A stretch of DNA of 64,000 nt from positions 1-64,000 of the forward strand of contig JAAPAO010000046.1 of NCBI GenBank assembly GCA_013115145.1, given 5' to 3'. Shown one piece after another: positions 1-10,469 of the stretch. The position numbers and the translations under genes were made by a program. A model generated the notes under the pieces. The model was not told where the DNA came from. It ran no database searches and worked only from the letters and a program-made list of their open reading frames with translations. This DNA comes from Perkinsus chesapeaki (Eukaryota; Perkinsozoa; Perkinsida; Perkinsidae). Each line of letters starts with the position of its first letter. Position 1 is the stretch's first letter.

Positions 1-1736
1 ACTCGCCGGCTTTGAGGTTAATATAACCGGAGTCCTGCTCCACGTTCGGATCGCACAAGTCTAGCCTCTTCAATCCTCGTATGCTTGAAGAGTTTGCTTG
101 TGAAGTCGAGGCTGTACCCTTCAAGTCTTCCTAAGGGGAGATGAAGTGCCCTCAAAACCAACAGTAATACATGGTGCCAGCTGACTGCTGTTAGCTCTAC
201 TGATAGGAGAGAAAGTACAACGAGAAGCATTCCAGTGTGGATAGACATGACAAACTCGAAAGCTAATAATGTCAATTGGATGCGTGAGCAGAATCAACAG
301 TGAGATGTGGACGGAATCAGGCTGCGAGAGCCGAATTCGAGGCTCCACTCGCCCAGCGCGTGGAGAAACTGCCTGTTTGAAACTACATGCAACTGGAACT
401 AGGTATGCGGCGCAGATACGCAACTGGGAGTGATAGTTAACCCTCGTTGTTATACCACTACAGGGCAGACCTCCAGTAACATCACCAGCCTTGGGTGGAT
501 TACAATAGCAGGAGGAGTCAGATGCAAGATATTGTCAGTTTTCCTGAGGGGATCGCTCCCTGGGGGTGCTGTGCGTTAGGGGTTCATTTGAGTTCCACAT
601 ATTCGTTATTGTGAGCCGTTCATTATCGATGGCCCGTCGGAAGGACTCGATGGCACAAATCGAACATCCGTCCAAGATGCCGTGCAGCAGTCACTAATAG
701 TTACCATGACAAACGCTTGGGCGAGGCTGTTGAACACGGGTTCATAACCTGTGCTGGTGGAGGCGCCGAATACTAAATGCCAAGAACCGAGTCGTGCATG
801 TAATGTCCGACTCTAAAAGAACAGGGGGGGCCATTAAGTCTCTTATTCCACAGGGGCTGGGCTCTCTCAATAACGTCGCCTCCTTTCACACTAGTTCAGG
901 CCGACGATATTTGATAGAATTCACATCGCCTATGGATTCCCATTATCGTACTTTTGCAGTTAGCGCCTGAGAGTCCCTTGTCCAGCTCCTTGGTATCACC
1001 CGGCGGCTAAGTCCCGATTCGGGACCACGACTTGTCAGGGACTCCCGGATATGTCAAATGTGTGTGTCACTATTTCCTTATTGCTTCACTCGAGGATACT
1101 CAGTGCCTTCGAGCATGACTTTGCGTATTCCGAATTATTATCGCGAAGAGTCACCGTCGCAGGGCGTTACGCGTCGAGAGCGCGCTGGGTTTATGAAGTT
1201 GGAACGCCTCGAATGACACCTAGTTGAATGTTGTCCTTCGCTAGCGATATTCAATTTTGTCGTGGTTCCACCTGCGACTGGAACCCAGATTTACGCGTTA
1301 CTAAATAAATACCAGCTGGTTTGAAGGGCGAACTGCCGAGCTAGATTTAGGCTACTCCAGTGTCATAGAGAATCTCTAGCGTCTACTAGAACTCATCCGG
1401 CTTGTCAGAGCAGGCTTTGGAATGCAAGGTTTGCGCAACTTTCGTTGATTTCTCTTAACCTATATAAGCCTTGTACCGTTCAAGGGTGCGAACATCGAGC
1501 CACCACTGACCAACACTGATCTAAAGTATCGCGCTGAAGCTTATGATAGACTCTATCCAATAGATAGTACTGTTGTATAAAATTTGACCTCATAGAACTA
1601 AACGTGTAATTTCTGACTTGTAGACTTCTAAGCCTTCTGGAACAGCTCGGTCGTTCATAGAAGGTAAAGAACCATGGACATCCACACTCCGTCTTCTGAA
1701 AAGTGTTACGCCATATGAGTTATTGTATGTTACACT
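1..1736. other. No gene recognised
   Basis: I found no open frame with family resemblance on either strand. The stretch holds scattered short inverted repeats, for example GTCCCGATTCGGGAC near 1012 and TGGTTCC...GGAACCC near 1264, similar in kind to the hairpins inside the MSH2 intron. It may be the downstream region of the minus-strand acetyltransferase gene or of a gene outside the window. Confidence 0.5.
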
Positions 1737-2692
1737 TTATAGCTCACTAGTAAGCACCTTGAATCCAGCTTTCTCATAAAGAGCGATAGCACCTTTGTTG
1801 GCAACTCTTACATCAAGATACATGGCAACAACCTTAGGCATCGTTTGCCGAATCTAAGAGGATTGAAATAACGGGTAGGTCTTAAAGGAGACCAGACTGC
1901 TACTATGGCCATATAATGTTGCGTACGGTTTTTACTTACAAATGATATCTTTTTGCTTATGAGAGCAGTAGCTATTCCTTTGCGCCACCACTCCACAACC
2001 ACCTCTACCTGAGAATGTTAGGGAAGAATAAGGCGTGGGACATAATGTCATGGGTTATCCCTAACAAACCTCCTGTCTGAATACTGAGACTTTAATGTCA
2101 CAGAAAAAGCAGGGGAAATGGTAAATGTATATAGCAGAACGCGACAGGGACTTACTTTTTCAATATACCCAAGAACATCGTTTCTCCTCGCAGGTGGCCT
2201 GATATACGATGTAATCACAGATAACAAAATACACGAAACACACAAATTATGCGCATTGCGCAACAATTCAGAGGATCTCAACTCACAATTCTTTCCTGAT
2301 CAACTCCTGCACCTTGGGTTCATTCTCGGGATCACTCGGAATTTCGGTCATAATGACACCGATAACCGTCTACAGATGAATACAAATTACAGAGACGTGG
2401 ATTCCATGCCGTGAAGACGGCCTACTCGTTACAAACGATCGGCAAGACTTACTTTCGGGCTCACAGAGGTATCCACGGCCACGAAGCATTTTATATTGGG
2501 CTTGCCACAGGTAGCCAGATATCCACCAGTCATCTCGTCACCTGCTACATAGTCTCGATAGATTACGCCGTTGTTCTCGGGAGAACGATCTTCGCGATCG
2601 TTGACACCGTCAGAGTAAAGCAGGTTTGCATCTCCTTGGGCATAGCCAACGAAGGTAACCACAAAGAGAAGATTATTCACAAGGACGTTCAT
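1737..2692 (-). CDS. GNAT-family N-acetyltransferase with N-terminal hydrophobic leader
   Basis: GNAT enzymes move an acetyl group from acetyl-CoA to an amine. Five exons on the minus strand join in frame. Exon 1 (2453-2692) starts with a hydrophobic leader (MNVLVNNLLFVVTFVGYAQG), a possible signal peptide or anchor, and ends in KCFVAVD, like the GNAT central strand. Exon 2 (about 2290-2365) gives TVIGVIMTEIPSDPENEP. A later exon holds the acetyl-CoA loop motif A, VVVEWWRKGIATALISKK, close to the canonical R/Q-x-x-G-x-G/A pattern. The last exon encodes YLDVRVANKGAIALYEKAGF, the typical GNAT motif B, and stops at 1737-1739. Introns are short and GT-AG. The substrate cannot be told. An open frame at 2995-3213 minus could be an upstream exon, but I could not join it convincingly. 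Confidence 0.75.
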
Positions 2693-5216
2693 TCGATTGG
2701 GGCAAGATTGAAGTGCCTGTTAATGAGTACAACCCAACGAAGTTCTTTTACGTGCGTGATTTGTGCTGCATTTGGTTTGTGCTACATTCGGCTTGTGCTC
2801 CGCGCAACTAAGATAGTCCTCCGGCACCAGCGCCCTTGACGCCGTTCTTGCGCTTTTTAAGTACAAGCATGAGTCACGCCCTATACGCTGTGTAGCATAC
2901 GGTATGAGCAATTCAAACCCTTCCTCTACACCAAGGAACTTCCGTTGCCAATAACGTCAACCGTCCTCCTAACATTAAACCACTGGGACAGATCTCAGCT
3001 CGATACGCGCCACCAAGAGACAGGGAACATCTTCCCAATCACCACATCGAGCGGACTGTGCATGGAAGACAGAACGTTACACCCAAATATTACGAAGCCA
3101 GAGATCAAGGAATCTTCACTTCCCCCTCTGTCACTCTCAACAGAAGGGCCCCAACTCACGTCAAAGCTGTCCAGCCATTGCTCGATACGGCGGTCACAGC
3201 GGGAGTGTGACACTGTGAGTGTAAAGTCGCTCCAGCTGTCCTAACTTGGCTTGCCACATAAAGGCTGACATCAACTGTGAGTAAGTCTGAAAGGGTAGCT
3301 TTAGTCAACTGCAGAACTTTTCACGCAAAGGGCGCATGATAGTTCGAAGAAAGGCGTAAGGTGGGGACTCCGAATGGTTAGTCGCTGTTAGGGCCCTCCT
3401 TGGTGCGACAAGACAGCACAAATACAGTCCTTGGAGACAGCGCACTTTGCCGTATTCACTTCCCTCTCGATAGAGTTTCCCGAGTAGCTGTCGCAAAGTT
3501 TCCTAATCAATGCCGGAAGTAATGCGAGTGTCGTGCAACATCAACCGTCGGGTTACATGACCTTTGCTCGCTGATTCCATACTCTGCGTCGCAGTCAGAT
3601 TCACCACTCGCAGAGTCTGCGACTGAATTGCGAACCACTTATTATGGGTACAAGACAGGCCTCCGGGCGTGCAAATGTACCCGGGATACGAACAATAATA
3701 TATTAGGCTTCTCACAGTTATTCAGATTTATCCCGATAAACAAAGCAGTTACCATGAAGAAACCTGTGGAAGAGTTTGATGCGTGTTGGTCGGAAGGTTT
3801 GGGCTCTAAGAGAGGAGATGATCAGCGACTTAGCTAGTCAGCCAGGCGATTCCTAATGCGATCCGACTCAGCAAGTCGGCCATGCGATTCCTTACGCGAT
3901 TCGACTCAGCAAGTCGGCCATGCGATTCCTTACGCGATCCGACCCAGCTGGTCGGCTTTTTTACTCTTGCTAGCCTCCTATCTAACTCAAGGTTAGGCGC
4001 GTCGCACATCTGATACGTAGCTCCAGGAGCTCGACAATGATAACACCTTTATATACGCGGCCATGCATTTGAGTTTTCTGACTGCTTGACTTATAGCAAC
4101 ACAAGATACATGAGACCTCTTGTATGTCCGGGAAGTGCACGCTTGACTCCGATTGCAGCAAGCCGCCTACATAGGGAAGAGCCTGTTACGTATTGTGATC
4201 ATGGGGAGTGTGCACTGGGCTGCGTGATCGGAATCACTTTGGAACGTTTCGTTCCATCGGCATATTTTTTGGCTGTAAACCGCATGCCCCAATGAAATAA
4301 AGTGCGATCCAGCTCTGTTTGGTATTATAAAATGCAATTATTGGATATACTAGCTTTACTGTACATGCTTTGTTGTCTTTTGTTGTATAAGAAGGTGTCT
4401 ACAAAGCCTCGCTTAATGAATTGGTCATGTTGACTGCATGGTTCATTATGCATTCTGCGTTATAAGACGGGTTATACGAACCTCGAGTCAACAATATGCA
4501 ACGGCCGTGTTACAATACTTCGCACCAGCTTTTATTAAGCCCACACAACCGCAGACTCTTCGCTTGCTAACGCTCGTTTGCGATGATAGCAATGTTCTTC
4601 ATACCATTTGAAGGCGACCTCAAGGGCTCTTAGTCGTTACGTGGGTCACCTGGCTGAATAAGTGATTCAGAAAGGTATATTCTTTCTGTAACACTCTATA
4701 GATAAAACCCTTGCATAACTTCCTCATGCCGGATACGCGTGGAGTACACAAAATCCTATTTCGTTAACGTGCTTTGGATCGGTATGTAGCTGTAACTCCC
4801 GACATGTGTCTGACCGTGAAGTTAGTGCCTCAGACTGTGAGCCGACTGATGGCCGGGGGAGTCGGACTGTGTCTGACTCCACAGTCTGAGTATGAAGGTT
4901 CGACCACTTGTTTTGGGACCACCAGTAGGAAGTATGCTGAGCATACCATGCTCAGAGCTCATAAAGATGATCGCTGATTTCCTCATGGCTGCTTCGCGTT
5001 TCGGTAGTCTTGTCGCGTTTCCCACTGGTCTGACGTGAGCCGGCAACACGCCCGACAGCAGTAGATCCAGAGGTTCGACAAGGAAAACAGAGTACTTTTA
5101 TGGGCCGAAGGAAAAGTCACTTTTCCTTTTTTCAACTTGCGGTTGATAGTAACACTGCGTTACTTAATACTGTTACTAACACAACAGATCCTATTCTTCT
5201 TGCACGCTCAAATTCT
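2693..5216. other. Intergenic region, hairpin-rich, no firm gene
   Basis: Minus-strand frames at 2995-3213 and 3305-3496 look faintly protein-like but match no family I recognise. From about 3820 onward the sequence is dense in short inverted repeats. Examples are GGAACGtttCGTTCC near 4242, CTGAATaagtgATTCAG near 4653, AGAAAGgtatatTCTTTCT near 4669, CTCAGACTGTG paired with CACAGTCTGAG (about 4830 and 4880), GTATGCTGAGCATAC near 4932, and AAGGAAAAgtcacTTTTCCTT just beyond the MSH2 stop. A 38-bp tandem repeat is listed separately. Confidence 0.5.
3842..3955. repeat. Three 38-bp tandem repeats, each ending in a hairpin, followed by T6
   Basis: Three units at 3842-3879, 3880-3917 and 3918-3955. 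Each ends in an inverted repeat: CCGACTcagcaAGTCGG, TCGACTcagcaAGTCGG, then CCGACCcagctGGTCGG. The third unit changes both arms (T to C, A to G) and so keeps the pairing. A degenerate earlier unit (CGACTtagctAGTC) ends near 3840. Unit 3 is followed at once by c and six T, a pattern like a Pol III or intrinsic terminator. Confidence 0.85.
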
Positions 5217-8200
5217 TTAACAGACTCTCAAAAGGCGAGCCTTCTCGATAAATTCATCTCTGTCTTTCGAAACCTCGGCCAGATGCCTTAACAACAGCTG
5301 TTTGATGACCTTGTCGGTCACAGCCGACAGCCCCGATGCACGAGCTTCAGCAGACGCCACGACCTCTTCTGGGAAACCTAAGCAACACGATTAGTCATTT
5401 CGTGGTCCAGTCTTACCTGCCAGCCTGGCGACGTTCATTCCATAACTCTGGGTAGTTGGGCCGGGACGGATGGAGTACAGGAATGTTATCTTACCAGTTT
5501 TGTCATCAACTGCTGCCGCTACATGAGCATTGGAAACAACGCCATCGGGGAACGTCGACTGATTAGAATGATAGGCGAAAGAGACGAGTCAGCGGAGGAG
5601 CCTACCGCTAGGGTGGCAAGCTCATGGAAGTGGGTGGCGAAGAGCACGAATGACTTGGACTCGGCTGCGATGTACCTGCCAGCGGCAATATCGTTGAGTT
5701 GAGTGAGACGCTGTGCCGACTTGGTAATGTGCCAAGCCAGACCAAAGCCATCTTCTGTACTGGTTCCACGGCCAAGCTCATCTATGATGACCAAGCTGTA
5801 CGGATCGGCACTTTGAATCTGAAAGCCGCGTGACAATTCCGACCGCGCCGCTGCCGGCTCACTATGGAGGCGGCATCTAGCATTTCAGCCATGAAGGTGG
5901 AGACTCCTCTTATTTGATGGTCCGATGCCCCCACGCGGCACATGATTGATCGGAAGATTCCCAGCCGGGCCTGAATACAGCAAGCAATGGCCTAGCCGAG
6001 GATACAGTAAAACTCACCTCCTGTGCGGGAACGAAGGAGCCTATCTGGTTAAGGAAGATGCAGAGCGCTGCCGTGCGGATGTAGGTGCTTTTGCCGCCCA
6101 TATTTGGCCCGGTGATGACCATCACCCTGCCATTCTTCCCGTCAGCTCCCTCGGTGCCTTCGCGGTGCATTCGCACGTCATTCGGCACGAACCTGCTGAG
6201 CGGAATAACCGTCAGCTATGAGGGGACGGTCTTACTCTCCCATGCTCTCGTCCATCCTCATCTCTCCACTGATCCTTGCCTCCTCTACCAGCACATGCCT
6301 GGCTGCCTTAAGATCAATGCATGCTGGAGGAGAAGACTCGTCCACCACAGCTCGAACCATACGGTGAGTTAGAGCACAGCAAGCGAAGGAGCACTGATGG
6401 AACGTGGCTCATAGGCGAAGGAATGCCTCCTTACTAGAACGTCCAGGGATGCCAGGACATCTGCCAGCTTGGCTATAGCCGGATGATATGTTGCGGCCAC
6501 CTCAACTGTTCTCTTCTGTATCTCACTGGCGGCTTCATTGTATCTGTGCCGTGCTGTTGCTGTTGTTATGGCTCTTGGGAGGGGCTTACCGGCTCTGGGC
6601 ATCCATGTATCTAGCGACAGCAAGTTCCAGTGGTCCACAAGTGAACAGGAACTCCGCCTTATTGATCTGAACCTTCTTGTATCTATAGGAGAATGCTTTA
6701 GTTCAGCAAGGCTCTTTCTTATTACGCTCTAGTCTTCTCAACGCCGGGCTGCTGTTTCTTGGGTACTCTAAGGCACCAGTGGTATGGAGCAGCTGCCTGA
6801 AGTAAGGCTACTGCTCAGCGCTCGAGGAAAGCCCTACCTCGGCCAGCCGGGCATCCGTCTTGATCTTCTTAGAGACTTCCTGCCTTATTGATTCCATCTC
6901 CTGCCTGGCAGCATCCCTACGACCAGCGAGCTCCTCCAGCTGAGGAGTGATTCCACCTAGGAGCAGCACTTGACTATTCTAAGCCAGGCCGAACTCCAAC
7001 TTCTAATCCTGAATTCCCTTTCACTGGCTATTGCCTCGAAGTCTACGCATTTCTCCATGAGATCCATGAACTTGTCGCAGCTATGAACGCAGCTGTTCAA
7101 CGGTTTCACGAATTGCTGAAGAGAGTGATTGCAATCGCCAGCACTGTGCAGCGTTGCTCACCTCCTCTACAGCCTGCTGGGCTTCTGAGGTGGGCGCTGG
7201 GGAGTTCTGGATCTCAGCTGCGATGTCCTGGCTACTAGCAAGGCACTCGTATCTAATGAATGGCTTATCAAGGACTTCACTTAGACAGCGGCATACAGGC
7301 GCACGAGCTCCTCCAACGATATCTTCTCATATCCTCGCCCTTGCTTCGAGGAAACTTGGACCATCTTCATTCGAAGCCTATCTAGGTCAGGTATTGTCTT
7401 TAGATGCCTGCGTAACAAGGCATTGCGGAGGGCATCACAGTACAGGAAATACTCAACCTGAGCAAGGGCAGGTTAGCGGTCTGAGCAGCATTGCACTAAG
7501 CTTACAATGTCATGTCGTCTGCGAATCTCACTGGCTTCGACCAGGGGGTTTCGCGCCCATTGGATGATCCTTCGCTGGCCTCCTTTACTCCTAATGGATG
7601 CACCTGTGAAACTGAAAGGAATGGGTCACAACCGGAAACGGTTACCGAGCAGGCCGACAAGAGACTTGCCCGACTGGCCAACTCCATCAGTCGCAGCTGG
7701 GAGAACATGTAAGGCCGTCAGTGCCGCCTAAAACAAAGTCGTTGTGACTCTCTACACTTATACTTGACACTTGTCTACACACTTGGACCCATAAGCAGGA
7801 ATCCTACTGTAGGATCCAAGAAATTGGCGAGAGCCCACAGTGGATAAACATATTCCAGACGACATTGGTAAAACCTTGAAACGAGTTAATCTTTTTCCCC
7901 ATGCCGGTTCGGTAACTAGCTCTTTACTATGTCGAAAAACGTGTCTGGATTATGCAGGAAATTGCACTCATATGTGCATGCGGTGACTCATAGATGATAA
8001 TTTTTGAGTCATAAATCACCTGGAATTAAACGCGACTCGACTATAATGGAAAAAAGCTGTACACACTGAAGTGTGCATAGAAACCATAGATAGAACACAA
8101 GTTTGGTCAATGAAACCTGCATTATGTAGGCCCGGAGGATTGCATCGCGCAGTTATACGAGAACTGTCGGTCTGCCGGCGATAACGAAGTGAGAGCGGTA

Positions 8201-10305
8201 CAAAGCCTTGAAGGTTCACCATAATGTTCTCCAGCTGATGATCAGTGGTGATCAGTGTGATATTTATAATGCACAGCTCACATTGTGCATCAGATACGTA
8301 GAACGTATCACTGTGATACTATCACACACTTTGCGTTAGACAAAGCATCAGGTGAACCTTCACAGTACACCGACTCTCTGTCACGAGTACCAGTATGACC
8401 TGCACCTCCTTCAATAAAAAGAAGGAATGTTGGTATTGCCAACACTCACACTTTGTATTAAAGGAGTTGATACCAACTTGGTAAGGTTTACCGACTGGAA
8501 ACCTCCCGCAAAGTGTTCGGTAATCTTCAGTCGAGAAGAGGGGTTCTTCGAACACAGAATACCCAGGCTACCACCCAAAGGGAATAGTTGACCTGAGTAT
8601 GTGGTTGATGGCTAACCTAGATCAGCGTAGGTCTTCTACGTTGCATGATCACACGCCGCAGCGGTTAATAACCGCTAAATGGCATAATATGCCATTTTAA
8701 GCTAGCGCCGGCTACTGTCTTTGCGTCGTAATATTGCCCGGAGGGCGTCCGGGTAAAGTCTGCCTCCGGCGGAGGTAGACTGTTCACGACACTCCGCTGT
8801 GACAGCGGCGCTGTCAGACGTCGGCACGGCTCTTAGGCCGAGTTCTGAACATCCTTCAAAAAACCTGTCAGAAAGCGACGGAGTCGCTACGACTCCGTTA
8901 CGGAGTTAAGTAAGCTGCTACAAATCATCTGCACCATACACCTATTATAGGTGTCCTAATAGGGCAGCCCTATACCAGTTGGACGGGTATAAGTTACTGT
9001 GGCTATGTAGAGTTTCTTGAGAGATATTTCCAACACCATGCGCCAGTGGCGCTGCGCCACTGCGCACTACGCCACTTCAGCTGCTGAACTTAGCTCAGCA
9101 TCTGGTCTGGAAATTTGTTGAGATGTTCTCTTTCAGTAAATTTGACGGCTGAACCGCACAAAATACCTGGAGCAATAACCATGGATCAGGTGGCGCTTAC
9201 TTGGTCAAGCCGCAAAAAGGCATCACATTTGAGTTGGCCCAGCGAGCATTTCCTATAGAAAGATGACTCGCAGGAGAGCTTCAGTGCGGAAGCCAGAGTC
9301 GTCATTGCCAGAGAAGCTATTCCATGCTTGTCAATCTGAAGATAATTATGATCCATAATTTATGAAACAGCCCTTTTCCGGCAGGCAATTAGCGATACTC
9401 AAGAGAGGGATAGTAATACAGAAATCGGAACGACTTTTCGATTCCGACAAGGACGCCACGGATGAAGTAATGATGGAGGGGTCCAAAGAGGTCTTAGTAA
9501 CACCGCTGTACTGGTAGCTTTCGGGCCTCATCTTCCGATAATAAGCTTTCCAAGGAGAAGTCTTTCGATATCTTGAATCCCGATACCTTCACGCTGGGCA
9601 CGCATCGCTCGAACAGCTCCAGGACCTGCAAAGACGGAGTGCTAGGATTCTCAAGCCTGGGACCCAAACCAGACCGTTGCAGGTAGCTCAAGCACGGAGT
9701 AACGGCGACGTGCTCGGTGGGAGACTTACCCTCTCAGCGGCTCCTGCGCTATCGTTGTCATATGCACTCACAAAGACGCGTTCATCAGGACCAGCCTACA
9801 AGGGTGACGCTAAATTGTAAATTCGGAATCCCCGCTTCTAAACCGGCAACGTGAGCCACATCCGCTGAGCGTGTCAATCAGACATGCGTAGCATAGCGCA
9901 TTCAACTACAGCGGGCAATACTCTTGTGACCTATTCTCAGCGGGAATAGCATGTCACCTCTTGCCAGAGGTTGGGCCGCAGCAAGTTGAGATGCTATAAT
10001 ATCTCCACGATGCTGATCCGCGGAGAGGCCCTGGGGATCCTACTTGAATGGTTGCTGCCTCCAACAAGGCCAGGTTCCTTCCACCTGCACTCGCTGGTTC
10101 AACGAAGCTTGTCGAGGAGATAACCTACAGCATGAGAGCTCCGAAGGATACTCAAATCTCAGCTACGAACAAGATTGAGGCTGTCGAAGGTAGCGAGCCC
10201 TATTGACGTCCCTTCAGCTCCGTCTTTGACCACAGCACACAGCGACCTGCATGGAGCTCTCATGACCAGTTCTTGGTCTACACTGTGCCGACCGTGGGAG
10301 GCCAT
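5217..10305 (-). CDS. MSH2: DNA mismatch repair protein MSH2, apparently lacking domain I
   Basis: MSH2 is the common ATPase subunit of the eukaryotic MutS-alpha and MutS-beta mismatch sensors. Seen here on the minus strand: connector domain exons (10044-10305 with [20 protein letters not shown], then from 9795 downward with [10 protein letters not shown]...KDFSLESLL); exon 9201-9335 ending FLRLDQ; exon 7646-7727 starting [10 protein letters not shown]; exon 7506-7603 with [16 protein letters not shown]; lever and clamp exons between 7500 and 6369; Walker [14 protein letters not shown] (about 6110); Walker [21 protein letters not shown] (about 5780); the FATHFHEL motif; and the C-terminal [14 protein letters not shown] exon, ending with stop 5217-5219. 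Small introns are 42-50 nt (7604-7645 is 42). Intron 7728-9200 is 1473 bp and packed with hairpins. The start ATG at 10303-10305 has an in-frame stop not far upstream, and only about 150 bp separate it from the next gene, so the N-terminal mismatch-binding domain seems absent. MSH2 rather than MSH3/6 or MutS is chosen from the DGFGLAW and connector alignment. Confidence 0.9.
7728..9200 (-). repeat. 1473-bp hairpin-array intron of MSH2
   Basis: The intron runs from donor GTAAGC (9200) to acceptor TTTTAG (7728). The flanking exons join in frame as FLRLDQ + [10 protein letters not shown], matching the conserved MSH2 lever. About twenty near-perfect inverted repeats follow one another. They include ATCCTACTGTAGGAT (7801-7815), TGACTCA/TGAGTCA (7984/8005), ATGCACA/TGTGCAT (8269-8290), GTATCACTGTGATAC (8304-8318), AGCGGTTAATAACCGCT (8660-8676), 10-bp arms AAATGGCATA/TATGCCATTT (8677-8697), GTCTgCCTCCGgCGGAGGtAGAC with a central mismatch (8758-8780), TGACAGCggcGCTGTCA (8801-8817), CGGAGTCGctaCGACTCCG (8879-8897), ACACCTATTATAGGTGT (8938-8954), ATAGGGCaGCCCTAT (8959-8973) and CAGTGGCGCTGCGCCACTG (9044-9062). 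The arm sequences differ from one another, so this is not a simple tandem repeat. No coding signal is seen inside. Confidence 0.85.
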
Positions 10306-10469
10306 TCTAACGCTCAGTAAGGACTGATAATGGACAGCGTGGAAGCCGATCGTTTATAGCGGATCTACTGCAGCCCCCTACGTTTGTGAATTGAATTAAC
10401 TGAAGAGCGTTGTAGTGGTGCAAGGAAACTATAACTATATCTGCCACACGTATCACCACTTCAGAGCAG

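Noticed and set aside
2945-3244. 99-residue plus-strand frame
   Set aside because: No family resemblance, no intron or signal evidence; the opposite strand frame looks equally weak.
3842-3955. CRISPR array
   Set aside because: The three units are directly adjacent with no unique spacers, in a eukaryotic nuclear context.
9550-9790. Toprim/primase-like DND-x-AG motif
   Set aside because: The whole exon aligns with the MSH2 connector domain ([10 protein letters not shown]...DFSLESLL) and joins in frame to other MSH2 exons.
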